Made by a program: the position numbers and the translations under genes. Source: Owenia fusiformis (Eukaryota > Annelida > Polychaeta > Sabellida > Oweniidae). From it: a stretch of DNA of 64,000 bases. The notes beneath the pieces are model-generated. The model worked only from the letters and a program-made list of their open reading frames with translations. It did not search any database and had not been told where the DNA came from. Positions within the stretch are counted from its first letter, which is position 1, and every line of letters begins with the position of its first letter. The stretch lies in NCBI GenBank assembly GCA_903813345.2, contig CAIIXF020000001.1, forward strand, positions 2,354,001 through 2,418,000, read 5' to 3'. This document shows, piece by piece, positions 13,101-25,100 of this stretch.

Positions 13101-16100
13101 AAATTTTGCGAGTCAAAAAATTCTTAGGGTTCAGTGACTTTGGTTTTACCAGGAGTTTGTTCAGGTGTTCAATCACTTAAAGACGAGGTATAAAACTCGA
13201 CTTGTTTAATGTAAATGTGTTATCAATATAAATATTATAAGAGGTGTCATAAAATTCTCTTGCAATAGACAAAACATATGGGAACAATCTGTTATGGAGC
13301 TATGTGTCCGCCTCACATCTGGATTGGTAACTTGAGATAACAAGTGGCTTGCGCTTGACATCTGGCGCGCTTCTTCACGAGGTATCTCAAGTTGCCAAAC
13401 CAGATGTGAGGGGGACACATCGCTCCATAACAGGGCATATTAAAGATTAATTTGAACATTGAAAACAGTTACAAAGTGTCTCAAAACAGCAGGCAATTTT
13501 GAGAAAATTTCTTGTTGCTTATAAAACCCATTATATATACATGTAATATGATACATTTAGCCATTATGTCCCTATCATTTTAATGTATGCCTCAAGTAAG
13601 TCATCATTATGGCCAAGCTTGCCAGGGCTATATTTACGACAGACCGAAGGCATTTGTATTACATACCTTTATTTCAATAGCTACTTTATATCATTAATGT
13701 CACACATCTGTGTCCGAGTGGAATTTGGAAGAAATGAAACATGACATCATAAGACTGTCATAGTAAAAAAGTTTGGCGGCTATACAGGAATATATAGCCG
13801 ACGTTCAGCTCCATTGACTTCCATACAAATGCTTCGCTAGGTATGCAATACAATGTTATAAATGGAGTTGACCATTGCTTTATAGATGGTGGTTTTTATG
13901 GGATGGGCATGTGCATGTATTGGGATGATTGGCCATGTGGAAGTGGGACCAGACCAGAAATTATCCATACCAGAGGTAATAACTCGTACAGCACTATTAC
14001 CTTTGTTATATATACTATTATTGACCTAATATCCAGAGGGCAACTGTCCAGGTTTTACAGTTAGAATAATATAATTTCAAGTCAATAGAATGAAGAGTTC
14101 TAGTCATAAGATAATTAACTTAATCTAATGACTAATTTGAATATTCATATTTATCACATTTTTGTTCATTTTATTTCAAATTGTGAGATAAGAGGCAGAA
14201 CTTCTTGTCGCAGTTTGCATGGGCATAGCGCCCGGTACGCTGGGTACGCACAGGCATACCAGACGGTTACAAATATACTCCAAATACAACCAAATTTCAA
14301 AATTTTCCTGGAGGAGAACCCCCAGAATGTGAATGCTCGTTTTTTGATTCACTCAACTCTTGTTTCCGTGGTGGTGGCGTACTACTTAGAAAAATAGCGC
14401 TACGCCCATGGTTTGTATGATATGTTTGAAAGATATATGTTTTGTTGATTGTTGATATATATAGTATTGTATTGACAATTTCTCATACAAAGCCAAATTT
14501 GCTGCCTCAAAATGATGTTAACTGTCCAGCCTACTCTTTTAGCGGCAGTTGACAAGCGTTTAATGTCGCCACCAAAAGTGGTGATAAATTGTTATGGTTT
14601 CTGTTTTTTGTGACTGCGGTTGGTCGTTTGCATCAGGCAGTTGGTGGTTTTCTTCTGGCGGTCGGCATCTGTAACAATTTCTTACGTGTTCCAATAACTT
14701 AACAAATACTCTTAAACATTATCTTCAAGTTGAATTATTGAATCACAAACCCATTTTCTTGTTTCCACCAAAATAATTAATAAAATAAAGGTTGTGAAAA
14801 GAAAAAAATAGTTTTGTGATTTAAAAAATACTGTTTCTACCGACTTCAAATTTTCGAAATTTCGAAATCATCCACAAGTTCTTAGAAGTTCAAATCCAAC
14901 TTTAGATTTGAGACTTGACCTTCAATGAGATTCTCCATGTCAAAAAAGTGTTTTTTCAACTTGCTTCATATTGACCAAATTTTTTTCAAAATCTACGAAT
15001 TCTCGGAAGTTCAAATCTGACTTTAGATTTGAGATTTGACCTTTGTGAGCAATTAGGTGGTGACATTTTGTCATGTTAATGCCTTGTCTTTATTTGTACT
15101 GCAAATTAATAATTAAGTAGTGATAATTGATAAGAATAAAAAGTTGTTTTTAGGATTCATATGTGCTAAACTACTTCAACAACCGAAATGAGTACCTCTC
15201 TGTTGGCGCCCCAGTGTACTTTGTGGTGGAGGATGGACACAATTATACATCAAGAAAGGGCCAGGACAGTATATGTGGTGGCAATGGGTGTCCAGTAAGT
15301 TCTCTCCTAGGACAGATTTATACAGCTTCTCGAAGAGAGGGGTAAGCCACACCAATTATGTTTCTGATAATGAAATGGCAGAATAAATCAGTAGTTGTTA
15401 TTATTATGTCACCACCAAAAGTGGTGACATATTGTTATGGTCTCCGTTTTTTGCGACGGCGGTTGGTGGTTGGAGGTTGGCGTCCGGCGGTTGGTGGTTG
15501 GAGGTTGGCGTCCGGCGTCTGTAACAATTTCTTACAACTTCCTATAACTTAACAAATACTGTTTAGACTGACTTCAATTTTTTTCTAAACCATTTACATG
15601 TTCTCAGAAGTTCAAATCTGACTTTAGATTTGACATTTGACCTTCAATGACCTTCTCAAGGTCAAAAAGGTCTTTTTTCAACTTGCTTCACATTGACTAA
15701 ATTTTTTTTCAAAATCATCTACATGTTCTCAGAAATTCAAATCTGACTTTAGATTTGACATTTGACCTTCAAATCTGACTTTAGATTTGACATTTGACCT
15801 TCAATGACCTTCTCAAGGTCAAAAAAGGTCAAAAAGGTCTGTTTTCAACTTGCTTCAAATTGACTAAAATTTTTTTTCAAAATCATCTACGTGTTCTCAG
15901 AAATTCAAATCTGACTTTAGATTTGACTTAAGATTTGACATTTGACCTTCAATGACCTTCTCAAAGTCAAAAAAGGTCAAAAAGGTCTTTTTTCAACTTG
16001 CTTCAAATTGACTAAATTTTTTTTTCAAAATCATCTACATGTTCTCAGATTCTCAGAAATTCAAATCTGACTTTAGATTTGACATTTGACCTTCAATGAC

Positions 16101-19100
16101 CTTCTCAATGTCAAAAAAGGTCAAAAAGGTATTTTTTCATCTTGCTCCAAATTGACTAAATTTTTTTTTCAAAATCATCTACATGTTCAAATATGACTTT
16201 AGATTTGACTTTAGATTTGACATTTGACCTTCAATGACCTTCTCAAGGTAAAAAAAGGTCAAAAAGGTCTTTTTTCAACTTGCTTCAAATTGACTAATTT
16301 TTTTTTTCAAAATCATCTACCTGTTCTCAGAAATTCAAATCTGACTTTAGATTTGACCTTTGACCTTCAATGACCTTCTCAAGGTCAAAAAGGTCTTTTT
16401 TCAACTTGCTTCTAATTGACTAATTTTTTTTTCAAAATCATCCATCTTTTCAGAAGTTCAAATTTGACTTTACAAGTTCTCAGAAGTTCAAATCTGACTT
16501 AAGATTTGACATTTGACCTTCAATGACCTTCTCAATGTCAAAAAAGGTCAAAAAGGTATTTTTTCATCTTGCTCCAAATTGACTAAGATTCTCAGATTCT
16601 CAGAAATTCAAATCTGACTTTAGATTTGACATTTGACCTTCAATGACCTTCTCAAGGTCAAAAAAGGTCAAAAAGGTCTTTTTTCAACTTGCTTCAAATT
16701 GACTAATTTTTTTTTTCAAAATCATCTACCTGTTCTCAGAAATTCAAATCTGACTTTAGATTTGACATTTGACCTTTAATGACCTTCTCAAGGTCAAAAA
16801 AGGTCAAAAAGGTCTGTTTTCAACTTGCTTCAAATTGACCAAATTTTTTTTTCAAAATCATCTACATCTTTTCAGAAGTTCAAATCTGACTTTAGATTTG
16901 ACCTTTGACCTCCAATGACCTTCTCAAGGTCAAAAAGGTCTTTTTTCAACTTGCTTCAAATTGACTATTTTTTTTTTCAAAATCATCTACATCTTTTCAG
17001 AAGTTCAAATTTGACTTTACAAGTTCTCTGAAGTTCAAATCTGACTTAAGATTTGACATTTGACCTTCAATGACCTTTTCAAGGTCAAAAAGGTATTTTT
17101 TCAACTTGCTTCAAATTTACTTAATTTTTTTTCAAAATCATCTACATGTTCTCAGAAGTTCAAATCTGACTTTACATTTGACATTTGACCTTCAATGACC
17201 TTCTCAATGTCAAAAAAAGTCAAAGAGGTATTTTTTCAATTGCTTCAAATTGACGAATTTTTTTTTCAAAATCATCTACCTGTTCTCAGAAATTCAAATC
17301 TGACTTTAGATTTGACATTTGACCTTTAATGACCTTCTCAAGGTCAAAAAAGGTCAAAAAGGTCTGTTTTCAACTTGCTTCAAATTGACCAAATTTTTTT
17401 TTCAAAATCATCTACATCTTTTCAGAAGTTCAAATCTGACTTTAGATTTGACCTTTGACCTTCAATGACCTTCTCAAGGTCAAAAAGGTCTTTTTTCAAC
17501 TTGCTTCAAATTGACTAATTTTTTTTTCAAAATCATCTACATCTTTTCAGAAGTTCAAATTTGACTTTACAAGTTCTCAGAAGTTCAAATCTGACTTAAG
17601 ATTTGACATTTGACCTTCAATGACCTTTTCAAGGTCAAAAAGGTATTTTTTCAACTTGCTTCAAATTTACTTAATTTTTTTTCAAAATCATCTACATGTT
17701 CTCAGAAGTTCAAATCTGACTTTACATTTGACATTTGACCTTCAATGACCTTCTCAATGTCAAAAAAAGTCAAAGAGGTATTTTTTCAATTGCTTCAAAT
17801 TGACGAATTTTTTTTTCAAAATCATATACATGTTCTAAGAAGTTCAAATCAAACCTTCTTAAGGTCAAAAGGTATTTTCCAACTTGCTTTAAATTGACCA
17901 AATTGTTTTAGGTGGTGACATTTTGTCATGTTAATGCCTTGTGTTAAAAGTTTGTTATCAAGTCTTCCTTCGAAAACTGTGCTTACACGACATATTATTG
18001 GAAGAACAACAATATATTTTTATTATTGTTAGTTGTTACAGAATCTGTAGTTTTACTAAGGAATAACCAACAGAGATAGTGACTTTTATTTGACTTGAAG
18101 TTTAAAATACATGCAGATTCAGAGAATAGCACTGCGCATTTATAAGTATTCATCTCTCTCTCACCAAATAAGTGATAAGTTAAAAGTAACTAGTGTGTTA
18201 AAGTATTTAGAGAAAGACTGTATCAAGTGTTCAAAGGCAGCATAACAGTGCCAGTAGTTATATAAACTATTTAAAGGAAAATGAAGAAGAACACAATATT
18301 GTTTTTATTCTTTCAATGTACAATGTACATATACTTAAGGTTTCAGCAATATTTTTTATATGATATCTGATATGTGCAGGAATTAGGGTTACCTAGTTGT
18401 GGTCTAGAGTTGCATCAACATATTAGCATGTAACTTAATTGAGTCTGTTCAAAATATCACTCATACTTATGATTTATGTATCTGCTTCAAGACCTCAGGT
18501 AATATTGTTACAACCTCCATCTTTAATGACTAGCAGTCTGTAACATCTGTTACAATTGTGTCACTTTTGTGCAGTATAGAAACAATTAGTTTTTTCATTG
18601 GATTGCAGATTCACTGTCAACTCATATAAACATATAAGCTTCAGCTGATTTTTTGTCAAATAAATGCCCTGTTTATGATTATTACTGTAGTATTTTTCTG
18701 TGTTTACAGAACAAGGATTGCCCATCCTGCCTCATCTTGGTTGGATGATTACTTTGACTGGCTGGCACCTGGTGGTAACCCTCAATGTTGTAGACAGTTC
18801 ACTAACAAATCATTCTGCCCTGCAACAGGTGAGTACAGTTACTTATTAGGGATTGCATCAATAAATAAGGAATTGTTATTCATCTTACTTCAAACTTTTT
18901 TAAATTTTGGTGAAATGGAGTCTGCAAAGATTGTCGCAGAAGCAATAAATGAAGAAGCATAATTAGCTAATTAAGCCAATCGAGTTAATATTACTAATTA
19001 GACTTTAATTAGCCAATAGTTACTTAAAAAGATGGTAATATGCAGGCCTGTAGCCAGGATTTGCCAAGGGGGGTTCACTTTTGGAAAAATTCCAGGGGGG

Positions 19101-22100
19101 GTACACTTGTGACAATTTTGGTCCAAAAAGGGCCAAAATCACTTAAAAAGTACTCAGAATGGTGAAAAACTGCATGATTTTGAAAGATTTTTTGGGGCTC
19201 AACCCATCGAACCCCCCGTGGCTACGGGCGTGATATGCCTTATTTTTAGGTGTGGGTTCATAAAAAGGCTATTAATTGTAAATCCTTATCACTTACATAA
19301 TTTTCGTTTCGATATTCTGAAACCCCACCAACAATTCTTAATTTGATAAATCAAATCAACATTATTGAATATAACATATATGCAGGCCTGTCAACTTGGG
19401 AACACATAACATGAGTGACTTACAAATGTTGAACACCTTCCTTCAAATTGTGGACACCTTGGTCCAGAACTGAACACCTTGGTCAGAATATTGGACACCT
19501 CTATTTATTCCCGCTCGCTAATACTCGCATTTATACAAATACGCAAGTTGCGGGACAGTTGGACAGTATATATTGTGGGAAAATTTCATTTTTTGTGTTT
19601 ATCCTTTTTAATTTTCCCACTGGTGCAGTTTTATGTTTAATTGGTCCATTTATGCAAGGGATAGGGAAACCCCTGCTCACAAGTGGGTATTCCAAGACAG
19701 GAAGGGGATTCCCCTCAATTGCTGCAATGCAGTGCCCCTGATTTCAAAATGTGTTCACCTGTGCCTATGACTCATGCCATCACATGAGAGAGAAGGAAGG
19801 TCGCCATCTTGAATGAAGCAGTGTGAATTGAAGTTTGGAAGAAAATCTACAATTATCGTGCTTTGGAGTAGCCATCAGCCAGTGATTTGGGATTAGTTAA
19901 GAAGAATAAAGCGGGAAGACACACCAGGACGTTTTAGAAGGAGAAACAGGAGAGGAAACTCGAATTTTTGCAGCACTGATTCGGGTGAGATTTTTCCTTT
20001 TTGTTTATGTGATTTTATGGCCAGCATGCTACTAGATGCCTCTGACTGACTATAACTTTGAATTTCAAGTGTACCAGAATTTGTGACTTTATGATCAGCA
20101 TGCTACTGAGATGCCTCTGACTGATCGTAATTTCTAGTTCATTGGGTATCCAGATCTACTGTGTGTCGCCATTTTGTGTCCCAGGCTTTCTAAAGTTAGT
20201 GAGATATTTGTCAGATTTAATTGAAAGCAAGAATAGCTTCATACTTCCATTCTTAAGAGTGCTGTAAAGAGATACATAGCTCAGTGTTGTCCTTGAGGAA
20301 GCAGCAAGGAACATACTGGAAGCAACCTTGCATTATAGTTAGTCCGGTTCCACCACTAGCTGTAAGGTGCAATTGAGAAACTTCCCAACACAGAGAAGTA
20401 TTTTGTCAGTTGGTTTCACCGCTGACAGAAGTAGTTCCAGGAAGACTTCCATCGCATCGAGCAGTGAGGAGCCTCCCTGGAAAAGTCAAGAGCCATAGAG
20501 GCAGAGCAAGGCTAAAGAGCCAGAAGAGTCACAGTGGACTATTTTGTCAGTTGGTTTCACCACTGACAGAGATAGTTCCAGGAAGACTTCCATCGCAAAG
20601 AGCTGAACGAGGAGCCAAGTTCAAGAGGAGCCAGAAGAGCCAAGCTCAAGAGGAGCCAGGCTAAAGAGCCAAAGAGCTGAACGAAGAGCCAGAGGAGCCA
20701 AGTTCAGAAGCAGAAGAGCCAAGCTCAAGAGGAGCCAGACTAAAGAGTCAAAGAGCTGAACGAGGAGCCAGAGGAGCCAAGTTCAGGAGCCAGAAGAGCC
20801 AAGCTCAAGAGGAGCCAGGCTAAAGAGCCAAAGTGCTGAACGAGGAGCTAGAGGAGCTAAGTTTAGGAGCCAGAAGAGCCAAGCTCAAGAGGAGCCAGGC
20901 TAAAGAGCCAAAGAGCTGAACGAGGAGCCAGAGGAGCCAAGTTCAGGAGCCAGAAGAGCCAAGCTCGAGAGGAGCCAGGCTAAAGAGCCAAAGAGCTGAA
21001 CGAGGAGCCAGAGGAGCCAAGTTCAGGAGCCAGAAGAGCCAAGCTCAAGAGGAGCGAGGCTAAAGAGCCAGAGAGCTGAACGAAGAGCCAGAGGAGCCAA
21101 GCTCAAGAGCCAGAGGAGCCAAGTTCAAGAGCCAGAGGGGCCAAGCTCAGGAGCCAGAGGAGCTGAACAAAGAGCCAGAAGAGCCAAGTCCAAGAACCAG
21201 AGGAGTCAGGAAAGAGCTAAAGAGCCATAGGAGTTGAGCCAAGTTTACGGGCCATAGGAGCCATGAAGAGGCAGAGGAGCCGAGCAAAGAGCTCAAGAGC
21301 CATAGGAAGGAGTAAGAAAGCAGAAACGGCCACTACCAAGCTTATAAAGAGAACAAGTGACATTTTAAGCTATGAACATTGAACTGTGTTATTTTCTTGT
21401 ATAGTTAGTGTGTGTTAAAATATATGTATTAAATTTGAAGCCATTTGTGACTGTCGTTTCATCCAGTCCACCAAACCAGGACTGGGCCCACAAAGAAGTA
21501 TAAGGTAGAAAATTACTCATCGCTTCCAGACTATAGGCAAAAGTCTGGAACGCGACATTGGTGGCAGCGGTGGGATCAGTGAGACGATAGTACCGAGCAC
21601 AAGATGGCAACATCAGACACAGATACAAGCCGAGCTATGGAGAGCAAGCTCCAAACAGACAAAGAAAGGGAATTAGAGTTAGATGGTGAGAAAACGGTGT
21701 TATTCAAAGGACAACAAGGAGGTGATTACATGACATTGGATGACACCATTCCTCTGGAAGATATGCCAACAACAGACAAGCAAAGGAGGTACCTTCATCT
21801 GCAAAGTACTGGATATTGGTCAGGAGCAGAGCAGCAGTTGCTGCCAAATTATGCTACTCCACCTAAGGGAACTCATGGAATTAATCAGCCAAGAACTTCT
21901 ACTGTGGAAGTTAGAGACAGTAAGATGGGTGAAGAATGTTCCATCCTGCAGAGAGAACTGGTGTCGCAGCAGCTACAAACCACCTTGTTGGCGAGCAATG
22001 TGAAAAAGCAGGAAGAATGGCTACATGAGCTGACGATGGAGCAGCAGAGGTTAAGAGCAGATTTGAGCCAGGGTCTGGGTTCATTTCAAAAGGAGCTTTC

Positions 22101-25100
22101 CCTCGGTTTGAGCTCAGTTCATGGAGCCCTACAAGCAATGGCACAGGCGTTAGAGCAATTAAGATCTTCACCAGAAGATGTAAAGAGTGAACATAGTCAT
22201 GTGAGCAGGCTGGACAGGATGGAGGAGGCGTCGCAGGTCTACCAGGCTCATTTAGAGCACCCACAGAAGCCAGTTTCTCAGCAAAGCAGACTGTTGTATC
22301 AGAAAACAATGAGTACAGATGAACAGACCCTTTCAAGAAACAGAGAAAGAAGTCCGGATGAATGTGTCCAGTCGCCGTTAGAGTCCAAGCATTCTAGAGT
22401 AGACCCACAAATGATGGTCAAACCAGTCCCCGGAGAAGCAGGAGGTTTGCTTCCTCCTTATTTGGATCAAGTTGGACGGGCAAAGCAGGAGCAGGAAGCT
22501 CCTTTTGAGCAAAATAGCCCCGTATGTTCCAATTGGGATAAGGGCACCACATATGAAGAGCCTCCGTCGACTTCTCAAGGAATGAGATTCCAAGCTCATT
22601 TGATGGAGGATAGGTTGCATCTGGAAGGGGGGAGACAAATGTTGCTCAGATCATCAGAACAGAACCAAGACATTAAACCAGAAGCAGAAGATCACAACCA
22701 AACTAGAAATCAAGAAACACCAAACTCTCCTGGTTGTACAACCATGGGTTCTGTACTGCAGATGGCCCAGAGAGCTATAGAGATTTGTGAAAAAGCGGTT
22801 GAATCATCAAATGCAGGGAAAAACGGCAGGATAAAACCCACACAAACGTTTGATGGATCACTTCCCTGGCCAGAGTATAAGGCGTATTTTCAAACATGTG
22901 TTGAAAACAATAACTGGACAGACAAAGAGAAGGCTCAGTATTTGGCCACCAACCTAAGAGGAGATGCCCAGCAGATTGTCTTGGAGTTGGAGAGTGGCTA
23001 CTGTTATGAGGACCTACTGGAAGCCCTTGAAAAGAGGTTCGGCCCAGGTGGCAAGGCCGATGTGTATGAAGCAGAGCTGTGTTGCCGAAAGAGAAAGCCT
23101 CGAGAATCCTTACAAAGTCTGGGGCAACATATACGACGACTGACGTCCATGGCTTATCCTGAAATGAGCCGGGATGCTCAAGATAGGCTCGCTCGTAGGA
23201 GTTTCGAGCAAGCAATTCCTGATGAGGAGCTGCGCCGAGCCATACACAGGAAAGAGCCATCAACATTAGACAAGAGCATAGAGATTGCTCTCAGAGAGGA
23301 GAGCTACCAAGAGTCCGAGAGGATAAGACAGGGGCTTAAAGGAAGGACAAAGGAACAAAGCATCTGCACTGTGGAAGAAGATTCTAATGAAGTTGCCAAG
23401 CTGATAGAGGGATTAAAGAAGGAATTGCTGACAGAAATGAAGAATCTTTTAAAGAAAGAAGAGACCCCAAAATCTCAAGTGAGAGAGGGTACGAGGTATC
23501 CCTGCAGGAGCTGTGGAGAACGAGGACATTCAATGACCACTTGCTCACAAACTAAGTGTTACAATTGCAATGGATTAGGGCATATTGCCACAGCTTGTCC
23601 CGAGCCTCAGCGACCTAGAACTGAATCAAGATTCAGTAATGTCAGCCCTATTAGGTTCTTGACCAATAATAGTGTTGACTTACAGCCTGGCAGCAGACCA
23701 GTGGTGCGGAAAATCCTTGCTGATGCAAAGTTTTGTGGAACTTCAATGCAGTTCCTCATTGATTCCGGAGCTGTGAGGAACATGATCAGCATAGGGAGTT
23801 ACCACACAATACCACCCTATCGACGACCCAGTCTGAAGCCCTCCTCTCGAGTATTTATACAAGCAGATGGCTCTCCTCTTTCCACATATGGTGAGATTTC
23901 TGGAGAGATAAACATTGACGGAAGAGCAACCTTGTTTACAGCAGTGGTTGCAGATATTGCCCAAGCTGGTATTCTGGGGTCAGAGTACATGTCCACCAGT
24001 GGAGCAGTAATAAACTTCAACAAGCTGGAGATGATTTTGGATGACGAGGCAGTGCTGGAGCAATATCATATGCAAGATGAGCAGACTCAAACTACCTCCA
24101 AGAAGACGTCACCCAAAGAGTGGAACAAGCAGATGCAGTCATCCTCGGACGGAGCCTCACCACTTCTGCCTTTGCGAAGATCTAAGAGAAATGAGAGGAG
24201 AGTGACTTTTTCTGAGGTTATGGGACAGAACAAGAAGACAAGGTTTGACAAGAATGTTAACAAAGAACCAAGATTCAGGGCGGAGGAAAGAGAAAATGAT
24301 AAATCAGAGATGAAAAACCAAAGAGAGTCTTTGGCAGACACTGATAGTCTTACAGTGACTAAAAAAAGGAGAGGGCAACTTTCCAGGTCACAACCCGGGC
24401 CAAGGAAACATGAGAGAGCTCATAACAGAAATCCTCCAGGAAAGGAGTATGTAAGAAGAAGTCCACGGAACGAGGAGAATAATTTCAGGAGCTTTTCATA
24501 CCACAAGGAGCCTCCTCGTATGAGCTCCTCGTACCAGAAGAATTGTCATCCTAAGACCTCGTCATACAAGGGAGATTTTTCCAAGAGCTCCTCACGCCAG
24601 AAAACAAGAAGTTCAATAAGCGCTCCTCTTTGGAGCATACCTAAGTCAGCGAGCAAAAGACAGAAAGACAAAGAGCCTCAGAGAGCTGATGAGCTCTTCC
24701 TATAAGAAGAAACTAGAAGTTAGCAAGTGAAGACAGTGTTTTATGTGAGGGCACATAAAAGCTAGAAGGGGGGTATGTGGGAAAATTTCATTTTTTGTGT
24801 TTATCCTTTTTAATTTTCCCACTGGTGCAGTTTTATGTTTAATTGGTCCATTTATGCAAGGGATAGGGAAACCCCTGCTCACAAGTGGGTATTCCAAGAC
24901 AGGAAGGGGATTCCCCTCAATTGCTGCAATGCAGTGCCCCTGATTTCAAAATGTGTTCACCTGTGCCTATGACTCATGCCATCACATGAGAGAGAAGGAA
25001 GGTCGCCATCTTGAATGAAGCAGTGTGAATTGAAGTTTGGAAGAAAATCTACAATTATCGTGCTTTGGAGTAGCCATCAGCCAGTGATTTGGGATTAGTT

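Noticed and set aside
15570-17900. CRISPR-like or centromeric satellite array
   Set aside because: Bounded by R3 element ends that recur without the array; no spacer structure.
20410-20664. 84-aa ORF in the LTR, repeated at 25612-25866
   Set aside because: Lies within the LTR and reads the purine-rich repeat; identical only because the LTRs are identical.
21911-22336. Minus-strand ORFs under the Gag ORF (also 22775-23266)
   Set aside because: Antisense shadows of a strongly coding + frame with clear Gag motifs.
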